Below, one piece after another: positions 1 through 5,703 of a stretch of 6,175 nt of DNA. The translations under genes were made by a program, and so were the position numbers. Numbering within the stretch: the first letter of the stretch is position 1; each line of letters begins with the position of its first letter. The stretch spans positions 1 to 6,175 of the forward strand of contig JASHWY010000087.1 in the NCBI GenBank assembly GCA_030043835.1. Reading direction: 5' to 3'. The notes beneath the pieces are model-generated. The model worked only from the letters and a program-made list of their open reading frames with translations. It ran no database searches and had not been told where the DNA came from. The DNA is from Thermoplasmata archaeon (lineage in GTDB: Archaea > Thermoplasmatota > Thermoplasmata > Lutacidiplasmatales > UBA184).

Positions 1-2
1 GG

Positions 3-248
3 TACACGTTCGATCCGCCGGCCGGGGCCCTCGTCAGCCTCCACTGGTGGATCGTAGCAGCGCCGCTTCCGCGGCTCCAGATGTTCGTCGAGGCGTCGAA
101 TCTCGCGTTCGTCTGTTCGACCAACTCGACGTCGGGATTCTTCCAGTACCCTTCGGTCGATCCTCCCTACGCGCTCGTCTGGCTCTCGACCCTGAACGGG
201 ACCGCTACCATCTGGGTCTTCGGGAACTACACCGGGCCGCTTCTCTAG
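3..248 (+). CDS. C-terminal end of a probable extracellular or cell-surface protein (5' end outside window)
   Basis: The frame that opens at base 3 runs without interruption to a TAG at 246-248 and gives 81 residues. Nearly all codons end in G or C, as in the certain genes of this window, so I believe it is coding. The product is rich in aromatic and small polar residues (for example SLHWWIVAAP and ALVWLSTLNG). It carries three N-X-S/T sequons (NST, NGT, NYT), a composition common in glycosylated archaeal secreted or S-layer-like proteins. No catalytic motif, membrane anchor or named domain can be recognised, and the sequence stops abruptly after NYTGPLL. Only the tail is present, so signal peptide and domain content cannot be judged. 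The function is unknown; the surface location is inferred from composition alone. The stop overlaps the stop of the convergent SDR remnant. Confidence 0.6.
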   Translation, partial: YTFDPPAGALVSLHWWIVAAPLPRLQMFVEASNLAFVCSTNSTSGFFQYPSVDPPYALVWLSTLNGTATIWVFGNYTGPLL

Positions 249-628
249 CGGACCCCGCATCGGGAGCGGACACGGGGATTGCCCTCGTCAGGCGAGTAGG
301 TATCCCCGTCGACCTCGAGCATGACGCCCGTCACGTAACTCGCGGCGGGGCTCGCGAGGAAGAGGGTCGCGCGCGCGATATCGTCCGGCTCGCCCGTGCG
401 GTGCGGGGGGATCCGCGCCAGGAAGCCCTCCATCCGTTTCGCGACGTCCCCGCCGGCATCGCCTTCGCCGGCCCCGGGGTCACGATCGCGCCCGGAGCGA
501 TGGCGTTCCCGGATCCCGGGCGACGCGAACTCCACAGCGAGCGAGCGGGTCAGCATCTGCAGGTCGACCCTCGAGGCGTCGTAGGGCGCGAGATTGCCGG
601 TCGGGTGGAGCGCGTTGACCCATGGCAC
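245..628 (-). pseudogene. Remnant of a short-chain dehydrogenase/reductase (SDR)
   Basis: The - strand encodes the C-terminal half of an SDR, an NAD(P)-dependent oxidoreductase. Recognisable pieces are the helix around the active-site Tyr (NLAPYDASR), LTRSLAVEFA, the segment after it, and the end (GEPDDIARATLFLAS, YVTGVMLEVDGD). Several defects point to decay. The Rossmann half with its glycine-rich NAD(P) loop is absent, because the sequence further upstream on this strand belongs to the PPC gene. The YxxxK motif reads YDASR, replacing the catalytic Lys. After SPGIR the family-typical NAIAPGAIVTPG lies one frame over, with the frame change near 507-511. The original frame returns near 448-452 at a run of four C (GGGG on this strand). 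The changes look like loss of two bases and then one. The protein also has an odd tail (TYSPDEGNPRV and beyond) after the usual SDR end. The 127-residue frame itself holds no internal stop. Sequencing error could explain the frame changes, but not the missing half or the Lys to Arg change. Confidence 0.8.
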
Positions 629-640
629 CGGGCCGGAACG

Positions 641-649
641 TCTTAGAGC
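641..649 (+). promoter_or_regulatory. Possible TATA-like element before the PPC gene
   Basis: The stretch TCTTAGAGC is the most A+T-rich spot in an otherwise G+C-rich leader. It lies about 21-29 bases before the ATG at 670, the distance expected if transcription began at or next to the start codon, as in leaderless archaeal messages. The match to an archaeal TATA box is weak and no clear BRE is seen, so this is a suggestion only. It supports 670 over the upstream in-frame ATG at 622. Confidence 0.25.
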
Positions 650-669
650 ATCCCCGGATACCGCCGGCG

Positions 670-1107
670 ATGCAGGCGATCCATGACGGGACCCGATGGA
701 TGCTCCGCTTGGACGACGGGCAGGACCTGCTGGAGACCCTCGGTCGGTTCGCCACGACGGAGAAGGTCACGGCCGCGGCCGTCGTCTTCGGGATCGGCAT
801 GTTCCGCGCGGCGACGTTCGGCTACTGGGACGGGACCCAGTACCGTCCCGAGGAGCTGACGGTCCCCCACGAGGTCGTCGCGCTCCACGGCACGATCGCA
901 CGGGCGGAGGGCGTTCCCTCCATCCACCTCCACGGAGCGGTCGCCGGCCCCGACCACCGGCTCGTCGGTGGCCACCTCCTGCGCGCGACGGTCGGCGTGC
1001 TGCAGGAAGTCCTCATCGAGGAGTTCCCCGGACGGACCTTCGGTCGTCCTTTGGTCGAGAGCTGGGGGCTGCGCATGCTGGACCTCGAGCCCCCGGCCGA
1101 CCCCTGA
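670..1107 (+). CDS. PPC/DUF296 domain protein (PD1-like, putative DNA-binding)
   Basis: This 145-residue protein is a single PPC (plants and prokaryotes conserved, DUF296) domain. Seen in order are an RLDDGQDLLETL opening (about 13-24), the FGIGMFRAATFGYWD strand-turn region (40-54), HGTIARAEG (73-81), SIHLHG (84-89) and the GGHLLRATVGVLQEV segment (100-114). His86, His88 and His102 are in the positions where stand-alone PPC proteins have conserved histidines that have been linked to metal binding. In plants the fold sits beside AT-hooks in AHL proteins; here there is no AT-hook. Prokaryotic members are small, probably trimeric, cytoplasmic proteins whose biological role is poorly defined, so DNA binding is a family label rather than proven. 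I chose ATG 670 because homology begins within about ten residues of it. An in-frame ATG at 622 would add 16 non-conserved residues and run into the SDR remnant. The helicase gene follows after 44 bases on the same strand, so cotranscription is possible. Confidence 0.85.
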   Translation: MQAIHDGTRWMLRLDDGQDLLETLGRFATTEKVTAAAVVFGIGMFRAATFGYWDGTQYRPEELTVPHEVVALHGTIARAEGVPSIHLHGAVAGPDHRLVGGHLLRATVGVLQEVLIEEFPGRTFGRPLVESWGLRMLDLEPPADP

Positions 1108-1151
1108 CGGGCGTCATCCCTTTCCGCTCGCGCACGCTCGTACATCCTCCC

Positions 1152-4007
1152 ATGGCCAGCGACGCCTCTCGGCTCCTTCCGGGCATCGACCGCCGCCTAG
1201 CGGACGCCGTCGAGCGCCGGGGGTTCCGTGCGTACACCGAGATCCAGCGGCTCGCCCTCCCGGTCCTGGGCTCGACGTCCGACGCGCTCCTTCTCTCCCC
1301 GACCGGCACCGGGAAGACGGAAGCCGCGCTGCTGCCGATCCTGTCGCGCCGGCTCGAGGAGCCCACGCCCCCCGTCTCGATCCTCTACGTGACGCCGCTG
1401 CGCGCGCTCAATCGCGACCTCGAGCACCGCCTGGTGGCGCTCGTGCGCGAGGTCGGCCTCACCGCCGCGGTCCGGCATGGGGACACGACGCCCGCGGCCC
1501 GACTCGCCCAGTCTCGGAATCCCCCCGACCTCCTCCTCACGACGCCCGAGACCCTCCAGCTCCTGCTCGTCGGGCGCCGTCTCCGAGAGGCGGTTCGGAA
1601 CGTGCGCGCCGTCGTCGTCGACGAGGTCCACGAGCTCGTGGGGAGCGATCGAGGGGCGCAGCTCGGGCTCTCCCTCGAACGCCTCGATGCGCTCGCCGGT
1701 CGGGCCGTGCGGCGGGTCGGACTCTCGGCGACCGTCGGCAACCCCACCGAGGTCGCCCGCTTCCTCGCTCCCGCCCCCCGAGTTGCCACCACGTTCGCCG
1801 CGCAGCAGCGCCGCACGCTCGAGCTCTTCGCCCGACAGCCCGGGTCGGGTCGGCCTCCGCTCGACCCCGGCCTCATCGCGGACCTCAAGGCGGACGCGAC
1901 GTTGCTCGATGCGGTACGGGCCGTCGAAGAGGAGGTCCGAGCGCACCAAACGACCCTCGTCTTCGTGAACACCCGACCCACAGCCGAGGGACTCGCGGCC
2001 CGGCTTCACCGCCTCGCGCCCGACCTACCGATCGCCGTCCACCACGGCTCGCTCTCGCGCGAGGTCCGCGAGGAAGCGGAGGTCGCGTTCCGCGAGGGAA
2101 AGCTCCGGGCGTTGGTGGCGACGTCGTCGCTCGAGCTCGGAATCGACATCGGCGCCGTCGACCACGTCCTTCAGTTTGGCTCTCCGCACCAGGTGGGTCG
2201 GCTCGTTCAGCGCGTCGGACGATCGGGGCACCGGCTGGACCGAACGATCCACGGAACGGTGCTCGCGCTCGACGACGACGATCTCGAGGAGGCCGCGGTC
2301 CTCGCCCGGCGCGCGGACGCGGGTCTCATCGAACCCGTTCGCTGGCGGACCCGCAATCGCCTCGCCGCGGCGCAGCAGGTCGTGGCGATGCTGAGGGCCG
2401 AGGGGCCGACCGATCGGCAGCGGATCGTGTCGACCCTCGGGCACGCTGCGGCGGTCGCCGACCTCACGGACTCCGAGTGGACCGCCCTCTTAGACTACCT
2501 TGTTCGTCTTCGGCTCGCGAAGACCGAGCACGGGAGGCTCGGGCCGGGCCGGGGGACGCTCGACCGGTTCTATGCGTCGCTCTCGCTCATCCCGGACGAG
2601 CGGACGTATCGCTTACGGGACCTTGCAACGCGTCGGTTCATCGGCACGCTCGATGAGCGGTTCGTCATCACGCAGATCCTGGCGCAGCCGGAGGAGATCT
2701 TCCTCCTTCACGGGCGCACGTGGAAGGTCGTAGAGTACCGGGACGGGGAGCTCCTCGTCGAAGCCGTTCAGGAGATCGGCAGGGAGCCCCGCTGGGCCGG
2801 GGAGGATCTTCCCGTCCCGTTCGACGTCGCCCAGGAGATCGGACGGGCTCGGCGATCGGGCTCGTGGCAGGACTACCCGATCTCCGCGGACGACCGGTCC
2901 CGGCTCGAGGCCCGGGGGTCGGGGCTGCCTTCCCCCGAGGCGATGCCGACCGACGAGCGGATCACGGTCACGGCCCGAGGGCGGATCGTCGCCTACGGTG
3001 CGTGCTTCGGAACCCGGACCAACGAGACCCTCTCGCTCGCCGCGGCCGGGCTCTTAACCGCTCGGCTCGGTGCCCGCGTTGAGGTCGCCGCGGTCGAGCC
3101 AACCTGGTTCGTGCTCGAACTCCCGATCGCGGTGGACGACGCGACCCTCGTGGGATCCCTCGCGATCGAGCCGGACACCCTTCGGCCGCTCGTGGAGCGG
3201 CTCGTCCCCACCGGACTCGATTACCGCTGGGTCTTCCTCTCGGTCGCCCGCAAGCTGGGGGTGGTCCCATCGACCGCGGACCCGCGCGACCTTCGGACGC
3301 TCGAGCCGCTCATCGAGGAGAGCCGGATGACCCCGCTCGGCGACGAAGTGCTCGAGAAAACCCTGCACGACCGGTACGATATCGACCACGCGGTCGAGGT
3401 TTTGGAACGACTTCGGTGGGGGACGCTCACGGTGGTGGCGACCCCACCGTCTCCGCTCAGCGATCTCCCGTTCGAGCGGCTTCGGTGGAGGGCCGTCCCC
3501 GACACCCCGCCGCCGACGCTGTTGAAGGCGGTGCGCGATCGTCTCGATCGGGAACCGCTCGTTCTCGTTTGCCTTCGCTGCGGGTTCACCCGGACCACGA
3601 CTCCCGCGCGGTACCGCGAGGAGGGCGGGAGCCGGTGCCTTCGATGCCGGGGCTCGCTTTCCGCCGTGCTCTCTCCTCGCCGACCGGCGGAGATCGAACG
3701 GCTGTCCCGCTACGCGTACCGCAAGTGGAAGCCTCCGGTTGGCCGAAGGACGCCCGCCCGCGGGCCGGCTCGGAAGGAGCGCGCCCTCCCCGCCGAAACC
3801 GAGTCGTTGGTCCGCGCAGGGTACACGTCGGCCGAACTGTTGGCGCACTTTGGAGCGCGCGCGCTCTATGCCCTCGCGGCACGGGGCGTCGGGCCCGAAA
3901 CGGCCCGGCGGCTTCTCGCCCGTCACTATCGAGACGACGCGGCGTTCTTCACCGAGGTCCTGCGGGCCGAGCGCGCCTATGCCCGAACCCGGGCGTTCTG
4001 GGACTGA
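1152..4007 (+). CDS. lhr: Lhr-type ATP-dependent superfamily 2 helicase with C-terminal zinc ribbon
   Basis: The 951-residue product is an archaeal Lhr-core helicase, an ATP-driven 3'-5' translocase acting on DNA or RNA:DNA duplexes, linked to repair and possibly RNA metabolism. The first RecA domain (about 1-210) shows a Q-motif-like region (FRAYTEIQRLALP), Walker A SPTGTGKT at 49-56 (Lys55), VTPLRALNRD (80-89), TTPETLQLLL (130-139), the DEVH box at 157-160 and SAT at 192-194. The second RecA domain has TLVFVNTR (268-275), TSSLELGIDIG (324-334) and QRVGRSGHR (353-361). A winged-helix region follows (about 395-470). Next come the Lhr-specific segments with ATRRFIGTLDERFV (492-505) and GRTWKVVEY (521-529), and then the DEAD-associated domain with FGTRTNETLSLAAAGLL (619-635). 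Cys807, Cys810, Cys829 and Cys832 form a CxxC-x18-CxxC zinc ribbon. A basic helical tail ends at YARTRAFWD. The ATG at 1152 directly precedes the first helicase homology. No Shine-Dalgarno is visible. The final 31 bases overlap the convergent trm1 gene. Family assignment is firm; the exact archaeal Lhr subgroup and substrate are not. Confidence 0.94.
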   Translation: MASDASRLLPGIDRRLADAVERRGFRAYTEIQRLALPVLGSTSDALLLSPTGTGKTEAALLPILSRRLEEPTPPVSILYVTPLRALNRDLEHRLVALVREVGLTAAVRHGDTTPAARLAQSRNPPDLLLTTPETLQLLLVGRRLREAVRNVRAVVVDEVHELVGSDRGAQLGLSLERLDALAGRAVRRVGLSATVGNPTEVARFLAPAPRVATTFAAQQRRTLELFARQPGSGRPPLDPGLIADLKADATLLDAVRAVEEEVRAHQTTLVFVNTRPTAEGLAARLHRLAPDLPIAVHHGSLSREVREEAEVAFREGKLRALVATSSLELGIDIGAVDHVLQFGSPHQVGRLVQRVGRSGHRLDRTIHGTVLALDDDDLEEAAVLARRADAGLIEPVRWRTRNRLAAAQQVVAMLRAEGPTDRQRIVSTLGHAAAVADLTDSEWTALLDYLVRLRLAKTEHGRLGPGRGTLDRFYASLSLIPDERTYRLRDLATRRFIGTLDERFVITQILAQPEEIFLLHGRTWKVVEYRDGELLVEAVQEIGREPRWAGEDLPVPFDVAQEIGRARRSGSWQDYPISADDRSRLEARGSGLPSPEAMPTDERITVTARGRIVAYGACFGTRTNETLSLAAAGLLTARLGARVEVAAVEPTWFVLELPIAVDDATLVGSLAIEPDTLRPLVERLVPTGLDYRWVFLSVARKLGVVPSTADPRDLRTLEPLIEESRMTPLGDEVLEKTLHDRYDIDHAVEVLERLRWGTLTVVATPPSPLSDLPFERLRWRAVPDTPPPTLLKAVRDRLDREPLVLVCLRCGFTRTTTPARYREEGGSRCLRCRGSLSAVLSPRRPAEIERLSRYAYRKWKPPVGRRTPARGPARKERALPAETESLVRAGYTSAELLAHFGARALYALAARGVGPETARRLLARHYRDDAAFFTEVLRAERAYARTRAFWD

Positions 4008-5089
4008 GCGGCTGACCAGGACCGCACGACCTCCTCGACGCGCGAGCGAGGCGCGGTGGTGCGGAAGCCCTCCGGGCGGACATGGGTCCGTGAGGAGGGG
4101 AACCCCTCGGCACGAAGCTTTTCGAGGATCGCCGCGAGCGGCGGCGGGTGCGGAAGCTTCAGCGACCGGGCGAGGACGTTGGGCTCGTAGAAGAACGGCC
4201 GATCCGCATCCACCTCCCCCCGGAGCCGTTCGAGGAACGCCGCTACCTCGTGCGGGCAGGCAGCGTACGCTGGGACCGTGAGGGACCGAACGAGCTCCCG
4301 GTCGAGGAGAGGGCCGAGCCAGAGCGGGCCGTACGGGCCCTGCTCTCCTACCGGAGGACCGGTCCAGCTCGCCGGATCGATCGAGCCGATCGGAAGTTCC
4401 GAGAGGTTGGGCGGCGTCGCGTGCGACTGAAGATAGGCACGGACCTGGTGGTCCCCGACGTAGGCGAGAAGAGGTCGGAGGGTGAGGCCTCGCTCGCCGG
4501 CGCTCCGCACGAGGTAGGCGAGGAGGATTCGAAGGCCGGCCTCGGGACCGAGTCGGCCCCGGATCGGACGGGCGCCGTAGCGCCGTTCGGTCGCCCCGCG
4601 TTGCACTCCCGCGAGCACCATCATGTCCGTCGCACTCACCGCGAGCACCCCTCCCGGGCGCAGGGCGGTGAGGGCCGCCGGCACGAACGGGACGGGTGTG
4701 CCGTAGGGATCGATGTCGACGTAATCAAAGGTCGAGGCCGCAGGAGGGAGGCGGCCATCGTCGAGGCGGGCGATCGCCCCGGGGCGGTGCCCCGCGTTCC
4801 CTGAGAGGACTTGGAACGCCTCGGGGTGGCTCTCGGTCAAGGTGAACGCACCGAACCGGCCGCTCTCCGTGAGCAGGCGAAGGCCCCGCACGCCGGTCGC
4901 CGCGGTGACCTCCCAACCGACGCGGGGCGGCCCGCCCGCAGGGAAGTAGGCCGTCGCGAACGCCACCGCAATATCCCGGTCCCAAGCCATCGCGGGATTG
5001 TAGAAGACCGGGGCCCGCTCTTTGGGGCCCGGGCCGGGCAGCGCACGAGGAAGAAGGAGCTCGGTCCCGCCCTCGCGGGTCGGGATCAG
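3977..5089 (-). CDS. trm1: tRNA (guanine26-N2)-dimethyltransferase Trm1, apparent CTG start
   Basis: Archaeal Trm1 uses S-adenosylmethionine to make N2-methyl and N2,N2-dimethylguanosine at position 26 of tRNA. From the CTG at 5089 the product is 370 residues, close to the 381 of the Pyrococcus horikoshii enzyme. Visible are VFYNPAMAWDRD (28-39), the SAM-binding ATGVRGLR (64-71), the catalytic DIDPYGTP (125-132), SATD (152-155), GDHQVRAYL (212-220), YGPLWLGPL (253-261), the FFYEPNVLARSLKL helix region (299-312) and THVRPEGF (335-342). Phe29 aligns with P. horikoshii Phe27 and Tyr129 with Phe140, recalled as the aromatic pair that holds the target base. The first ATG, at 4990, lies inside the conserved NPAM motif and would delete Phe29, so it cannot be the natural start. 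Between it and the THEP1 stop there is no ATG, GTG or TTG in frame. The CTG overlaps that stop as CTGA. ATC at 5086 is a weaker alternative. The segment after SATD (MMVLAGVQRG) departs from the usual APLCG-type sequence. Confidence 0.92.
   Translation of the reverse strand: MIPTREGGTELLLPRALPGPGPKERAPVFYNPAMAWDRDIAVAFATAYFPAGGPPRVGWEVTAATGVRGLRLLTESGRFGAFTLTESHPEAFQVLSGNAGHRPGAIARLDDGRLPPAASTFDYVDIDPYGTPVPFVPAALTALRPGGVLAVSATDMMVLAGVQRGATERRYGARPIRGRLGPEAGLRILLAYLVRSAGERGLTLRPLLAYVGDHQVRAYLQSHATPPNLSELPIGSIDPASWTGPPVGEQGPYGPLWLGPLLDRELVRSLTVPAYAACPHEVAAFLERLRGEVDADRPFFYEPNVLARSLKLPHPPPLAAILEKLRAEGFPSSRTHVRPEGFRTTAPRSRVEEVVRSWSAAQSQNARVRA
5086..5089 (-). promoter_or_regulatory. CTGA stop-start overlap coupling THEP1 and trm1
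   Basis: On the - strand the four bases read CTGA. TGA is the THEP1 stop and CTG is the best-placed initiation codon for trm1, in the arrangement usual for ATGA or GTGA coupled genes. No Shine-Dalgarno-like purine run precedes it, so reinitiation by the ribosome that finishes THEP1 is the likely route. The overlap is seen directly; initiation at CTG is inferred from Trm1 homology and from the lack of any canonical start. Confidence 0.55.
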
Positions 5090-5643
5090 TGGGCGCGGCC
5101 CGTGATCAGGTGGACGATCTTGAACGCGAGCAGGTTCTTGTTGATCGGCGTCACCTCGAGGAGCCGTAGCTCGTCCCTCCGACGGATGTCCTGCAAGAGC
5201 GGGTTCCGGGACTTCTTGTGGAGGGTCATCACGATCGACTTCTTCGCGTCGAGCGTGTCGATGACGCTCTGCGTAAAGAGCTCGCTCTCGACCTCCATCT
5301 TACCGACCTCGTCGATCACGATGACGTCGGCCGCATCGCGCGCCTCGGCGAGCGCCCGCGTTCCGAGCCCTTCGAGCGCGGTCAAGTTGACGCCGTACTT
5401 TCCGGATCTAAGGCGCGATTTCAACCCCTCGTGGGCGAAGACCTCGTTTTCCTTCGTGAGCCAGTTGACGATCTTGAAGCCCGTTCGACGCTGCTTCTCC
5501 ACGATCGGCTCGGTGACCATCCCGCCGACGGTCACTCCTTCCTCCTCGAGGAGCTGGATGATCCGGAGCAGCGTCTGCGTCTTTCCGGACCCCGGGAGGC
5601 CGGTAATGCCTATCTTAACCGGAGGAGAAAGCCGACGAGGCAT
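5086..5643 (-). CDS. THEP1-type nucleoside-triphosphatase
   Basis: The 185-residue product matches the THEP1 family (archaeal and bacterial thermophile NTPases, human NTPCR). These are small P-loop enzymes that hydrolyse nucleoside triphosphates to diphosphates slowly and with broad specificity; their cellular role is unknown. The P-loop GLPGSGKT is at 15-22 with Lys21. Other family features are the GGMVTEPI strand (40-47), RTGFKIV (53-59), the YGVNLTALEGLG region (83-94), the Walker B-like VIVIDEVGKME (108-118) with Asp111 and Glu112, and a late IVMTLHKKSRNPL segment (137-149). The length is typical of the family. I chose the ATG at 5643 because only eight or nine residues precede the first strand; an in-frame GTG at 5655 would add four residues. 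A GGTG lies about 12 bases before the ATG but is a poor ribosome site. The gene is first in a leftward unit with trm1, with which it overlaps. The pairing suggests, without proving, a link to tRNA or nucleotide metabolism. Confidence 0.88.
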   Translation of the reverse strand: MPRRLSPPVKIGITGLPGSGKTQTLLRIIQLLEEEGVTVGGMVTEPIVEKQRRTGFKIVNWLTKENEVFAHEGLKSRLRSGKYGVNLTALEGLGTRALAEARDAADVIVIDEVGKMEVESELFTQSVIDTLDAKKSIVMTLHKKSRNPLLQDIRRRDELRLLEVTPINKNLLAFKIVHLITGRAH

Positions 5644-5703
5644 AGACAATAACACCGTTAGTGATTTCTTCTAGGCTCGGGAAGAATAAGAGGGCATCGT
5701 GCC
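5644..5703. promoter_or_regulatory. Divergent promoter region between THEP1-trm1 and the Mtq2-like gene
   Basis: This 60-base spacer separates two start codons on opposite strands, so it must hold leftward and rightward promoters unless transcription begins inside a gene. About half of its bases are A or T by my count, clearly more than the flanking coding sequence. A+T-rich patches lie at 5661-5673 (GTGATTTCTTCTA) and 5681-5691 (GAAGAATAAGA). On the - strand the first reads TAGAAGAAATCAC and sits about 18-30 bases before the THEP1 ATG, a fitting TATA distance for a leaderless message. For the rightward gene neither patch is ideally spaced. No exact TATA consensus is present. Confidence 0.4.

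Noticed and set aside
47..646. Open frame of 199 codons on the + strand across the surface-protein tail and SDR remnant
   Set aside because: It has no domain, and its second half is simply antisense to recognisable SDR sequence.
696..1151. The lhr reading frame stays open for about 150 codons upstream of its ATG
   Set aside because: These codons are out of frame with the well-matched PPC gene and give an Arg/Gly/Pro-rich sequence without homology. Helicase similarity begins right after the ATG at 1152.
1197..2009. Long open frame of 270 codons on the - strand opposite lhr
   Set aside because: It is a mirror of the GC-rich helicase coding frame; the product is low-complexity and rich in Arg, Gly and Glu, with no domain.
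3054..3926. Long open frame of 290 codons on the - strand opposite the lhr 3' half
   Set aside because: Same shadow effect in GC-rich DNA; the zinc ribbon and tail on the + strand account for the constraint here.
5011..5040. GC-rich palindrome-like GGGCCC repeats, considered as a terminator or hairpin
   Set aside because: They lie inside the trm1 coding region in a Pro/Gly-rich linker (PGPGP), and no T-run follows. Base composition explains them.
4811..5674. Open frame of 287 codons on the + strand opposite trm1 and THEP1
   Set aside because: The product is serine/arginine-rich shadow sequence, while the opposite strand carries two complete motif-rich enzymes.
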